16,358 nucleotides of DNA from Rhizobium oryzihabitans (GCF_010669145.1 NZ_CP048634.1:1-16358); one strand, 5' to 3'; counted from the stretch's first letter, positions 1-7,741 are shown. Notes: generated by a model not told the origin, from the letters alone. Program-made: numbers and translations.

Positions 1-347
1 AGCCTCCGCCAGCTGCTTCTCACCTGCTCTATCGAAGGTCGCTGTAGAGCATGCTGGAACGACAGAGTTTTCCGAGCTGGATGAGAGCCGGCGTTTTGAT
101 GAACTTCACGATTACTGAAGCGCTACAAGGTCAAGTCAGCTGCGAAAATACCGAAGGCTAATCGGGCCAACAAGGTTGGGCATCAAGCGACAATTCATTG
201 CGTTTCGCGATGAGTGCCAGATCAAAGAAGGTTGCTATCGAGCTTTCGGACGTGGAAGCGAAGCCCTTCGGTGACTGGTTATCTACCCACATGGATCGTT
301 TGTACGATGAGTACAAAGGGTCGAAATCGAAGATCAACGGAGACTGA
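1..347 (+). pseudogene. repB: RepB plasmid partitioning protein, 3' end (partial, frameshifted)
   Basis: This is the C-terminal part of a repABC partition protein, the ParB-like DNA-binding partner of RepA; it lacks its start because the window begins inside it. The best-supported segment is the last 55 codons, ending at TGA 345-347, with a motif of the type FGDWLSTHMDRLYDEYK that resembles the conserved tail of RepB proteins. Reading backwards, the frame must change near 178-180 (a GGG that would need to be GGGG) and near 115 (one C missing) to keep an open frame reading LKRYKVKSAAKIPKANRANK. Both are single-base deletions. Further upstream (2-114) one frame is open, but I do not recognise it firmly. 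Position directly before a ctRNA and repC supports the call strongly; the exact extent of decay is uncertain. Confidence 0.7.
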
Positions 348-352
348 ACCAG

Positions 353-389
353 CAAAAGAAAAAGGCCCCAATCGGTAACCGCGGAAGCC
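353..389 (-). terminator. Intrinsic terminator of the ctRNA
   Basis: On the minus strand GGCTTC (389-384) can pair with GGGGCC (369-364), allowing G-T pairs, around a loop that itself contains CGG-TTA-CCG. It is followed by TTTTTCTTTT. This is a typical rho-independent terminator and fixes the 3' end of the antisense RNA. Confidence 0.75.
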
Positions 390-408
390 TCTCTCGTCAT
401 CTCTAGCA
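355..408 (-). ncRNA. Countertranscribed RNA (ctRNA / inc-alpha) between repB and repC
   Basis: repABC plasmids encode a small antisense RNA in the repB-repC gap that represses repC. Here the minus strand carries a plausible promoter: -35 TTGACT at 443-438, a 17-nt spacer, and -10 GATTCT at 420-415. This predicts a start near 408. About 20-45 nt downstream lies an intrinsic terminator on the same strand. The predicted RNA is about 54 nt, in the size range known for this RNA class. Ends are inferred, not measured. Confidence 0.75.
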
Positions 409-501
409 GGATCGAGAATCGCATTTCCCGGAATCACAGTCAAGAGTCTTGGCGCCGTTTTGGTGAGTGGATTTCTTTTGCCTTTTGAAAGGTGAGAGAA
501 A

Positions 502-1737
502 ATGCAGACGGGATGTGTAACGACGCCCTTTGGGCGGCGACCGATGACGCTTGCCTTGGTAAAAGGTCAACTCGGAGCGGCCGAACCGAACCCAGGCACA
601 CGTGTCGACAAATGGAAAGTCTTCAGGGATGTTTGCGAAGCGCGAGAACGGTTTGGTCTTCAAGACCGAGCGCTCGCTGTTCTCGATGCATTGCTAACGT
701 TCTATCCTCACTCCCATCTGGAGAGTGAAAATGGCTTGTGGTATTCCCGTCGAACGCACAGCTTTCTGTTCGCGCACACGGCATTACGGAAAGCACACTC
801 CGCCGGCAGCTTGGATGCCTGGTTGACGCTGGCCTCATCCAGCGCCGCGACAGCCCAAACGGTAAGAGGTACGCACATCGTAACGAGCCGGTGAGATAGA
901 GCAGGCGTATGGGTTCGATTTGAGCGCTCTGCTCACGCGGGCCGCTGAGCTTGCCGAGCTCGCTCAAGATGTCGCTGCCGAACGGCTGCGTTTCCGTCGG
1001 GCCAAGGAAGCACTTACAATCTGCCGTCGCGATGTCCGCAAGCTGATCACGGCAGCTGTAGAGGAAGCAGCACCGGGAGACTGGGCAAGGTGGAGGAGAT
1101 CTTTATAGGGGTAATTGGCCGCTTGCCACGCAACCCATCCGCGCCCAGGTGGAAGCGACACTTGATGAAATGCTGATTTTACGCGACGAAGTTATTAACC
1201 TGCTGGATGTGCAGGTAAAAACCGACAAAATGCACGGCAATGCCGGTCAAAATGCACGGCACATACAGAATTCAAATACCGAATCTATAAATGAATTTGA
1301 TCCTAGCTCCGGAGAAGAGCAGGGCGATAACTTGGCGGAAAAGCCGATTGCACCGAGAGTGGCGCGCGAAAAGACGAGTCCTGGTATTGAGCGGACCAAG
1401 TCATTCCCGTTGGGATGGTCCTTCGAGCCTGCCACAGATTATCGACTACGCCCCGGCAGGTGGATCTCGCATTGGCGCGATCTCATGACGGCGGCGGCGG
1501 TCGTTCGGTCAACACTTGGCGTAAGCCCATCAGCCTACGAGGAGGCTTGTGGCATTATGGGCCCGAGAATGCTGCTATTGCGGTTGCGTGCATCCTGGAG
1601 CGTTTTAATCTGATCAACTCCCTGGCGGCTATCTGCGCGATCTGACTAAGCGATCAGAGCGTGGCGAGTTTTCGCTTGGGCCAATGCTGATGGCCTTGCT
1701 GAAGGCCAACTCTGGGAACGCTAGATTGGTAGGCTGA
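502..1737 (+). pseudogene. repC: RepC replication initiator with nine apparent -1 frameshifts
   Basis: RepC is the replication initiator of repABC plasmids and acts at an origin inside its own gene. The start ATG at 502 follows a GGTGAGAG ribosome site and gives the RepC N-terminus (MQTGCVTTPFGRRPMTLALV). Typical RepC text continues to the stop at 1735-1737 (ending MLMALLKANSGNARLVG), but only by changing frame near 733, 890, 1087, 1139, 1413, 1432, 1464, 1565 and 1621. Each change needs one added base. Restored, the gene is 415 codons, normal for RepC. Recognisable blocks are VFPSNAQLSVRAHGI, the arginine-rich LRFRRAKEALTICRRDVRKL, and SAYEEACGIMGPENAAIA. No missense decay is evident. Either the initiator is dead or these are base-calling deletions. 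Identity is very secure; functionality is open. Confidence 0.95.
1217..1310 (+). other. Putative origin region (oriV) inside repC
   Basis: The repABC origin is known to lie in an A+T-rich stretch in the middle of repC. Here the corresponding part of repC contains an A+T-rich tract (about 1260-1303) preceded by two direct copies of CAAAATGCACGGCA (1226-1239 and 1248-1261), spaced 22 bp, i.e. two helical turns. Assignment as origin comes from position and family knowledge, not from a test. Confidence 0.5.
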
Positions 1738-1795
1738 CATCGCTCTTACGAGTCGAGAACTGGCCGTATATCCGGTCTTGTCAGCCGTTTTTTTT
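1732..1795 (+). terminator. Terminator at the end of repC
   Basis: GGCTGAC (1732-1738, containing the repC stop) is complementary to GTCAGCC (1780-1786), followed directly by G and eight T (1788-1795). The 41-nt interior can form a smaller stem (ACTGG / CCGGT, one G-T pair). A stem plus T-run right at the repC stop is best read as a rho-independent terminator closing the repABC transcript. Confidence 0.7.
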
Positions 1796-1879
1796 GGCGC
1801 TTTGCGAAGTAAAAACAGTGGGATATAGAGGGTGAGTGCCCTTTTTTGCGGATCATTTCAGCGCCTGCCTCGCAACACG

Positions 1880-2083
1880 ATGATGCGATTTGAACGGAGT
1901 GGGACCTTGATCCGGGAAACTATGGATATCCAGTTGGAATATTTTCCAAATCTGGCTGATCGCATCGCACGCGTCCGAGACATGGCATTGGAGATTGAGC
2001 ACCTTCCTGACAACACTCAGGCTCCGATTGGAAGTTCTCTTGCCGATGTTGAATGGTCCTCGCTTCCGGAAGAAGTTTCCTGA
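1880..2083 (+). CDS. Small hypothetical protein upstream of the cyclase-like gene
   Basis: The 391-bp stretch between repC and the next clear gene holds this open frame. It is 67 residues from ATG 1880, 53 from ATG 1922, or 83 from GTG 1832. The protein is acidic and probably helical in the middle (YFPNLADRIARVRDMALEIE), with no membrane segment or cysteine. No start has a good ribosome site. It ends 45 bp before the cyclase-like gene, so co-transcription is possible. I do not recognise a family, and it may be chance or a fragment. Confidence 0.3.
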   Translation: MMRFERSGTLIRETMDIQLEYFPNLADRIARVRDMALEIEHLPDNTQAPIGSSLADVEWSSLPEEVS

Positions 2084-2128
2084 AGTTGAACTGCCGATTC
2101 CCAAACACTCCGGATCTAGGAGCCAAAA

Positions 2129-3094
2129 ATGACCATGGATGATGACAAGTGGGCTCAAACGGCCGAAACAATCGAGACGGCAATCGAGAAGGCCGTGAGG
2201 CAGGGTCGACGTAGACGCGCGAAAAGGGAGCGTGAGGTGGCGAAATCCCGCGCCGACGCTGCCGGCTATGAGCCTGGTATCGTGACATTCATCGATATTC
2301 TCGGTTTTCGCGCAATGCTTGGCAGTCGACCGGCTAGTGAGATTCACGATATCATCCTCTCGTTGCGAGAATTCACGACACCCGAGGTTGAGCAATTTCG
2401 CCGCATGAAGGAAGTACGGCTCTCCAGCCGCGCATTTGCTGAGTCAATTTCCGACGCTGTTGTGCGCATTCGAGTTTTCGACACGCAGCATTCTGACGGG
2501 GCGTTTTTTCAAGAACTCCTTGGTCTGCTTCACATTCAGGTGCAGTGCATAAATCATGGGGTGCTCATCCGCGCTGGGTTGGCGATCGGAGATGTTCATG
2601 TTGGCCTAAACGGCAGTGGACCCGTATTTGGCCCGGCAATGGTGCGCGCCTATGAGATCGAGAGTGGAGAGGCGATATATCCGCGGATCGTTGTTGACGA
2701 CGAAGCTTACGAGCAATTTCTCTCTGACGCTCGTCTGCGTCACGAGGATCATGATTTGGAGGAAGAGTCGGGGTATGTGAACGGCCTGCTGCGCACAGGA
2801 GAAGATGGGACACTCTTCATCGATTATCTTGGTGCAAGCGAGAGCGAGTTCGAAGTGTTCGAAGACTACCTTGCGCTTTTAGAGAGGCACGCGAATATTA
2901 TTCGGCAAAACCTTACCGCCTCCCATAGAGCAGCCATCAGAAGGAAGTATCTCTGGCTTGCGCGGTACCATAACGACATCGTTTCGCTAGTCCGACTGCG
3001 ATTTGGGAGCGGTGATCTTTCAGCGGAAAACTTCCTCGCCGTGACTGGAAAAGACGCAGCTGGGGTGCTCGACGGGCTCATCGTGAACTATTGA
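2129..3094 (+). CDS. Class III nucleotide cyclase-like protein
   Basis: A 321-residue soluble protein; ATG 2129 has AGGAG eight bases upstream. After a basic N-terminal tail (residues 20-45, with RRRRAKRER) come blocks in the order of the class III adenylate/guanylate cyclase fold. TFIDILGF (53-60) carries the likely first metal-binding Asp, D56. SISDAVVRI (106-114) carries the likely second, D109. Then RAGLAIGDV (148-156) and FGPAMVRAYEIES (167-179) occupy the places of the usual RxGIxxGxV and VNxAARLE blocks. YPRIVVDD, FIDYL and KYLWLARYHN follow. The last blocks are shared, from memory, with a large family of bacterial hypothetical proteins related to Pycsar pyrimidine cyclases. Substrate and activity are unknown; no PycTM- or TIR-type effector is adjacent. 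A GNAT-like gene follows 128 bp downstream. It is the longest intact gene in the left half of the window. Confidence 0.6.
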   Translation: MTMDDDKWAQTAETIETAIEKAVRQGRRRRAKREREVAKSRADAAGYEPGIVTFIDILGFRAMLGSRPASEIHDIILSLREFTTPEVEQFRRMKEVRLSSRAFAESISDAVVRIRVFDTQHSDGAFFQELLGLLHIQVQCINHGVLIRAGLAIGDVHVGLNGSGPVFGPAMVRAYEIESGEAIYPRIVVDDEAYEQFLSDARLRHEDHDLEEESGYVNGLLRTGEDGTLFIDYLGASESEFEVFEDYLALLERHANIIRQNLTASHRAAIRRKYLWLARYHNDIVSLVRLRFGSGDLSAENFLAVTGKDAAGVLDGLIVNY

Positions 3095-3222
3095 TTTGTT
3101 CGGTTCGCGCTATGCCGGAATCGCCGACCGCGGCCGCGCCAAACCGAGTGGCTGATACTGGTCACTTCGCTGCACGACACACACATCGACCGATGGATCG
3201 AACCTGAGAAAGACATTCTAGT

Positions 3223-3998
3223 ATGAAGTATGCGATCCTCCCCGCTTCTGTAGATTTGGTCGATGAGATCGAGGTCTGGCTTGATGCCGAAGAGGCTGTC
3301 TACGAGAGCGCGGTAGTGGCTTGGGACCAAGCGCCATTTGATGGACCTAAGCCAACGCGTGGCTTCAGATGCAACTGGGATCTCGTGAAAAGAAACTGGC
3401 ATGACGGAAGCACGCCCCTCAACGTTCTCGTCGAGGACGGTAAGGCCGTCGGCTTTTTGTTCGGTACGGACATCCTGGAGATCCATCCCCAGCATCGGGG
3501 CGGGGCCTTGGGATACTGCTCTCGGATTATATGCTCCGTCGTGCTACCGAAGACGGATACTGCATTCTGGAAATCGAGATCGCGCCGCATACCGCTGAGC
3601 CATTCTGGCTGCGGCAAGGCTTCGTGCTGCTCGACGACGAGATTCATTTCCGACATGGCTTGCATGCCTTCAAGACCCTCCCGCGTGCTTTTTCCCTAGG
3701 CCCCGGACCGAGGGCCTCTGTAGCGATCATGTTTTATGACGAGAGAGCGGCGTATAACGAGGGCGAGCCCTTCAGCACGTTCGAGGGAAAGGGGGAGCGC
3801 CTGGCCGACGGATCTGTCCAGCTCCCGGAGCGGGTGCAAGGCTATTCACCGCTGCTCAGAGTGAACACTGACAATCATATCCGCATCATCGTGGACGGTA
3901 GCGAAATTTATTCCGGACGGTCCAAGTACGGGCAGGCCCACGGCACTAGACGTGACCCCGCCGGCCATCATTACATTGACCGCGTGTTGCCCGGTTAA
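3223..3998 (+). pseudogene. GNAT family acetyltransferase-like protein with extra C-terminal region (one frameshift)
   Basis: Two overlapping frames (3223-about 3512 and about 3510-3998) form one protein of about 258 residues if a single G is restored at 3510-3512. The junction then reads LEIHPQHRGGALGILLSDYMLRRA. HPQHRGGALG fits the acetyl-CoA-binding motif of GNAT enzymes (Q/RxxGxG/A), and the following EIEIAPHTAEPFWLRQGF matches the usual region ending in W-x-x-x-GF. Residues from about 150 on (including RVNTDNHIRIIVDGSEIYSG) are a separate region I cannot name. The start ATG 3223 follows GAGAAAG. The acceptor substrate is unknown. The gene faces recombinase 1 tail to tail. Confidence 0.65.
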
Positions 3999-4043
3999 GC
4001 CGGCACTCGCGCACCGGAGAGTTTCGGCGTCCGCGAAGCTCTT

Positions 4044-4063
4044 TCCTCAATGACTGCTGAGGA
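4044..4063. terminator. Weak hairpin between convergent genes
   Basis: TCCTCA (4044-4049) and TGAGGA (4058-4063) form a six-pair stem with an 8-nt loop in the 78-bp gap between the ends of the GNAT-like gene and recombinase 1. There is no T-run on either side, so a role as a shared terminator is only a guess. Confidence 0.25.
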
Positions 4064-4076
4064 TTGACGGTGGTCT

Positions 4077-5121
4077 TCAAAGAAGGCGAGCGGCGCGGCC
4101 ACTTCGTCGGGCGGCGCTGTTATAGTAGTTCGAAGCCTGTTGAACTGATCTATGACGCGACTGCTCCATGGCCTCGGGGAGGGGAACGCCGCGATTGGCA
4201 GCTTCGGTGAGATAACCTGATCGTAAGCCGTGCGCTGAAAACTCCCCAGGCTCCAACCCGGCCATCGCCGCTCGCTGCTTGACGATCAGATTGATCGACT
4301 GCGGATCGAGCTCGCGGCGCGAGACAGTGCCCCAGCGCCCGATCCTTCGAAACACGCTCCCGCTCTCGATCTTTGCGTCGGTCATCCACGCTTGGAGCGC
4401 CTCGACCGGCCGCCCCGTCAGATAGACGACATCGTCCTGCTCGCCGCTCGTCGTTTTCGTCCGGCCGAGATGGATCCCGAGAGAGGGGAGGGGAGGGCCA
4501 CCCGGAACTTCGATCGGAGCCTCCTCGGTCAGCTGCTCGACCCGCAGCCCTGCGATCTCGCTGCGCCGGCGGCCGCCGGAAGCAAACGCAACCATCAGGA
4601 TGGCGCGGTCGCGCAGATCCCGCAGGTTTTCGGTGGCGCAGGTCGCTAGGAGCTTTGCCAGGACATCCCCTGTGACAGCCTTGGCACTTTTGCGGCTTCG
4701 TTTCCGCGGCACGGCACGCACGGCCAGCCGGATCGCTGATTTCAGGGGAGGGGAGGCGAAGGCACCGTCGAGGCCGCGCCATTTTGTCAGGGTCGACCAG
4801 TTCGCCAGCCGCCGGCGCACCGTCGACGGCGCATGCGGTCCGGTCGATTTGAGAAATCCCTGGCTCCGTAAATTCTCGTCGACATCGGCGGGCATGCCAT
4901 GATCGGGATCGCTGGCCCGCTTTTGCGGATCCCACAAATGCTGCGCGACGAATTTGAGCAGCAGCTGTGGCTTTTAGCTCCCGATTTCAATTGAAGCGCT
5001 AAACGAAAAACTCTGCCTTCAGTTTTGAGCTTGCGGTTTCAACAAAGAGCAGGGAAGGGGCGTCTATCCGGTTGATATCACTAGTGATGCGCCCGTGATT
5101 TACCAACGAGGATCCGGCCAT
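4077..5121 (-). pseudogene. Tyrosine recombinase 1 (site-specific integrase), two frameshifts near its 5' end
   Basis: The C-terminal catalytic part (ORF from 4937) is intact: Arg in GRRRSEI, Lys in GRTKT, HGLRSG for the H-x-x-R motif, the second H/W position as H in QSRHRSVQQA, and the nucleophile Tyr in the ASNYYN context. The protein clearly starts further upstream. With one base restored near 4969 and one near 5001, the frame runs through VALQLKSG-like text and QLLLKFVAQHLWDP back to ATG 5121 (MAGSSLVNHG). That gives 349 codons including stop, a normal length. The restored start lies inside the 3' end of the DUF6904-like gene (stop 5100), so the two overlap by 22 bp and are probably translationally coupled. 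Two proline codon tracts derive from the motif CCTCCCCTCCCC. As sequenced, only an N-terminally shortened 286-residue product is possible. Confidence 0.85.
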
Positions 5122-5744
5122 TCCGCATTTTCCCACGCAGCGAATTCTCCTGGAGAGATCAGGTTCTTTTCGCCGTTCTTCAATCGGATATCGTAGAGGC
5201 GGTCATACATCGGATCGAAACTCGAAAGGAGCTGCGCAAAGCCAGCCTTCCGTTGCGCTTTCGTCCATGAGGAAAAGATTGCCCCTCGACTGTCGATCAT
5301 TTCGAACACTTCAGGCTGTGCCGGATCAAGGCGCTGCCAGAGATCGATGATATGCCCCGCCTGCGCACCAAAATCCTCGCGCAACGCATCTTCGATGACG
5401 GCCTCCAATGCGTAGGCTATGGTTTGGGTCTTGGCAGTATGATTGAGGAACGCGAGAGATTGCCTCAGCAGCCTTTGCTGCAACATAAGGACGGGCCAAA
5501 GGATCTGGACACCATATCGGACGCCGATTTCTTCAATATGTTTTGGCGGCTGAATAACCTCGCGCTGCCGCTCATATGCTTTGCGCACATCGTAGGCCAA
5601 CCCAAGGAACGAGCCTTCCTTGTCTTTCACAATCGGCGAGCGCTCATTCACGTCATGGACGACTTCATGCAGCCAGGTCAGGGACGTGTAGTCCCCGACG
5701 AGCAGGATCCCGGCGTGATTTTTGAGCAAGCTGTGGGAGAGCAC
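5100..5744 (-). CDS. DUF6904-like protein of unknown function
   Basis: 214 residues from GTG 5744, chosen because AAGGA lies nine bases upstream and the product begins MLSHSLLKNHAGILLVGDY, the start I recall for relatives. A TTG at 5762 would add six residues. Visible blocks are NHAGILLVGDYTSL (9-22), LHEVVHDVNERSP (about 25-37), FLGLAYDVRKAYERQRE (about 45-61) and a tail ending NAEWPDPRW. No signal peptide or membrane segment is seen. I recognise the family as DUF6904 from memory, not by a search; no biochemical role is known. It sits 37 bp after the VapC stop and overlaps the recombinase, so it is part of the toxin-antitoxin/recombinase transcript. Confidence 0.7.
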   Translation of the reverse strand: MLSHSLLKNHAGILLVGDYTSLTWLHEVVHDVNERSPIVKDKEGSFLGLAYDVRKAYERQREVIQPPKHIEEIGVRYGVQILWPVLMLQQRLLRQSLAFLNHTAKTQTIAYALEAVIEDALREDFGAQAGHIIDLWQRLDPAQPEVFEMIDSRGAIFSSWTKAQRKAGFAQLLSSFDPMYDRLYDIRLKNGEKNLISPGEFAAWENAEWPDPRW

Positions 5745-5781
5745 CGGGACCAATCCTTTCAATCGACAAACAAGAACCCGA

Positions 5782-6204
5782 TCAGTCCACCCATGGGTCG
5801 ATGATGTCTATTCCAAAGCCTTCGAAATCCTTGGTGTTGCGCGTCGCAAGCGTCAGCTGATAGGCGACGGCCGTAGCGGCAATCAGACCGTCCATTGATG
5901 CGAGTCCCCGACCACTTCGCTTGGCAAGTGCCATGAGATCGCCCCAGGCCAAGGCGACAGGCCCTTCCACCGGCAAAATCCTGCTTTCGAAGCGTTGAGG
6001 CAGATCATGCGCGAGCCATTCGTCCAGGGCATCGCGCTTTCGCCCGCTATCCATCAACGCCACGCCGCGGCGGATTTCGGCAATCGACACGATGCTGATA
6101 AACGTGCGGTCCTCGTCCAGACCGTGGAGCCACTTCAAAACGTCTTCATTGGGGCGAGGTTTCGTAACTTCTGAAAGAACATTCGTATCTAGGAGCAGTC
6201 TCAT
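5782..6204 (-). CDS. vapC: VapC-type PIN-domain ribonuclease toxin
   Basis: 140 residues, the usual VapC length. The PIN-domain acidic residues are in place: D6 in LLLDTNVLSE, E43 in IAEIRRG, D105 in SMDGLIAATA, and D126 in TRNTKDF. PIN toxins of this type are Mg-dependent endoribonucleases, typically cutting tRNA or rRNA. The start ATG overlaps the antitoxin stop as ATGA (6201-6204), the standard antitoxin-toxin arrangement, so synthesis of the two is coupled. All catalytic residues are present and the frame is intact, so the toxin should be active. The exact RNA target cannot be read from sequence. Confidence 0.93.
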   Translation of the reverse strand: MRLLLDTNVLSEVTKPRPNEDVLKWLHGLDEDRTFISIVSIAEIRRGVALMDSGRKRDALDEWLAHDLPQRFESRILPVEGPVALAWGDLMALAKRSGRGLASMDGLIAATAVAYQLTLATRNTKDFEGFGIDIIDPWVD

Positions 6205-6467
6205 AGCGACAAGTCACGTGGCTCATCGTGTTGCCGCTCAATATCCAGATCGGCACCACGCAGAGGTGATGCCAACAGAAACTCCGCGAGTGATCCCCTG
6301 CGCGCAGTCTTCTTCTGCCACTCTTCTGCAGAAACGACCACCACGCTCGGCTTTCCATTGCGGGTAATCGTCTGGGGTGCCAACTGCGCTCGCTCCATGA
6401 CTTCCGAAAGCTTTGCCTTCGCGCCAGCGACCGTCCAGCTCATATCATCGTGTGTTGATGCTTGCAT
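6201..6467 (-). CDS. Phd/YefM-family antitoxin
   Basis: 88 residues from ATG 6467, which follows AGGTGA by six bases; a longer frame upstream lacks a ribosome site. The N-terminal half has the Phd/YefM pattern WTVAGAKAKLSEVMERA (11-27), then TITRNGKPSVVVVSAEEW (33-50), a DNA-binding and dimerisation fold. The charged C-terminal tail (about 58-88) should wrap the PIN toxin. It is expected to repress its own operon, and palindromic DNA sits 25 bp upstream of the start. Phd-like antitoxins paired with PIN toxins are common in Alphaproteobacteria. Confidence 0.92.
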   Translation of the reverse strand: MQASTHDDMSWTVAGAKAKLSEVMERAQLAPQTITRNGKPSVVVVSAEEWQKKTARRGSLAEFLLASPLRGADLDIERQHDEPRDLSL

Positions 6468-6487
6468 CGTCTCACCTATAACCAAAA

Positions 6488-6504
6488 TGACTATAGTGAC
6501 TATA
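6488..6504. promoter_or_regulatory. Probable antitoxin operator
   Basis: TGACTATA is repeated directly at 6488-6495 and 6497-6504, and the overlap forms the perfect palindrome TATAGT-G-ACTATA (6492-6504). It lies 21 bp upstream of the antitoxin ATG and ribosome site, in the promoter region of the toxin-antitoxin operon. This is where Phd/YefM proteins usually bind. Binding is inferred. Confidence 0.6.
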
Positions 6505-6560
6505 ATGCATGAGAGGTGTCTCTGCAAGCGCGTGGTCGGACGATGTAGGGGAGGGGGCCA

Positions 6561-7693
6561 TTAAAGCCCTGACGCCTTGGTCAGATTTACTCGAAAGCGG
6601 TCGCGTCGACGTTGGTATCTACGGGTCATCTCAGCGGAAACATGGCCCAGCTGTTTCTGGACGTAGCGTTCGTCGACTTCGGCAGAAGAAGCGAGGCCAG
6701 CACGAAGGGAGTGACCGGAAAACTTAAACGCACGCTCGATCTCGCTAAGGTCACCGCGAACGCCTGCGGCCATGGCAGTCCGTTTCACGAGGCGAGCGAC
6801 CTCCTTGTCGTTCAGCCGCACCGACCCGACAGCTTTGCCTTGTCCCGTCACGCGACGGAAGAGGGGCCGTGAGCCAGCTTGGCGAACTTGATCCAGGTCT
6901 CGACTGCGGCGACCGGACAGGTCGCATCTGCCGAGCCGCGACCGACCTCGACCTCTCGCCATCCGGTTTTACCGCGCAGGGTAATAAGCATGCCCTTGTC
7001 GAGGATCTCGATCCAACCGCGACCGTCCTCAGTTTGGTCGGCCTTCAGGTCGAGGCCGACGATCTCGGAGCGCCGAAGACCTCCCGCAAAGCCTATGAGC
7101 AACATGGCCCGATCCCGCAGGCCACGTAGAGACCCGCGATCAAGCGTCTCGACCATGGCGATGATGTCTTCAGCCATCACCGCTTCCTTCTGGACCGGTG
7201 GCTTGGCGTGGCTGTTGCGTATGCCGGCCATCACGGTGGCGATATGCCGGTCCTTGCGATCGAGTGAGAGGCCGCGCTGGGCATAGTTCCAGGAGAGCGA
7301 GGAGAGGCGGCGTTCGATGGTCGAGACTGAGTTCGCTTTTGCACCCCGTTCAGCCGTGCCGGAAGCGCAGGCTGTGATGTAAAGTCCGACGGTTTGTGGA
7401 TGCGGTGGCAGAGGGGCCAGGTTGGAGCGCCGGCACCACGCCGAAAAATGCTTCCAGTCGGCCGCGTAAGCCTTGCGCGTGTTGGCGGAACTGGCCGCCT
7501 CGACATAACCCCGGGCGCGATCGGCGAGGCTGGCAAGATGCGCTGGCGTCTGATCCTGATCAGCAGGGGAGGGGAGGGCGCTGTCGCCCGACACCTCCGG
7601 CACGGAAACATCATGCCCGGTCGCCGTGCTGAGAGACGGCGCTGAGGTCTCCTCGACGTGATTTTTGGTGTTTTGCTCGATGATTTGGGCCAT
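6561..7693 (-). pseudogene. Tyrosine recombinase 2 (site-specific integrase), one frameshift
   Basis: Two minus-strand frames, 7693-about 6866 and about 6866-6561, join into a 377-residue recombinase if one C is added to the CCCC run at 6866-6863, giving AHGPLFRRVTG. The N-terminal SAM-like DNA-binding domain includes ANTRKAYAADWKHFSAWC. Catalytic residues are R in GLRRSEIVGL, K in LRGKTG, the H-x-x-R of SGHSLRAG, H in KQLGHVS and the Tyr in TRRYQRR. As sequenced, the first frame stops after GPSSVA and loses the HxxR and Tyr, so the enzyme would be dead. Start ATG 7693 lies just downstream of a lox-like palindrome. It is only distantly similar to recombinase 1, so this is not a simple duplication. 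Confidence 0.88.
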
Positions 7694-7710
7694 TTCTCTA
7701 TAATGAACAT

Positions 7711-7741
7711 AATGTCCGATAATGCAAGATTATCGGACATT
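7711..7741. repeat. Perfect lox-like palindrome upstream of recombinase 2
   Basis: AATGTCCGATAAT (7711-7723) and ATTATCGGACATT (7729-7741) are perfect inverted repeats around a 5-bp centre GCAAG. Two 11-13 bp inverted arms with a short asymmetric centre are the form of a tyrosine-recombinase core site. The site lies 18 bp upstream of a tyrosine recombinase start, in the promoter gap shared with the divergent DUF1403 gene. An operator for a regulator is the alternative reading. Confidence 0.6.

Noticed and set aside
2129..3998. Classic Pycsar operon
   Set aside because: The cyclase-like part fits, but neither a membrane-segment effector nor a TIR effector with a cyclic-nucleotide domain is adjacent; the next gene is GNAT-like.
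4150..4935. 261-codon minus-strand open frame over recombinase 1
   Set aside because: It is the other frame of the same strand; recombinase catalytic motifs are all in the 4077-4937 frame.
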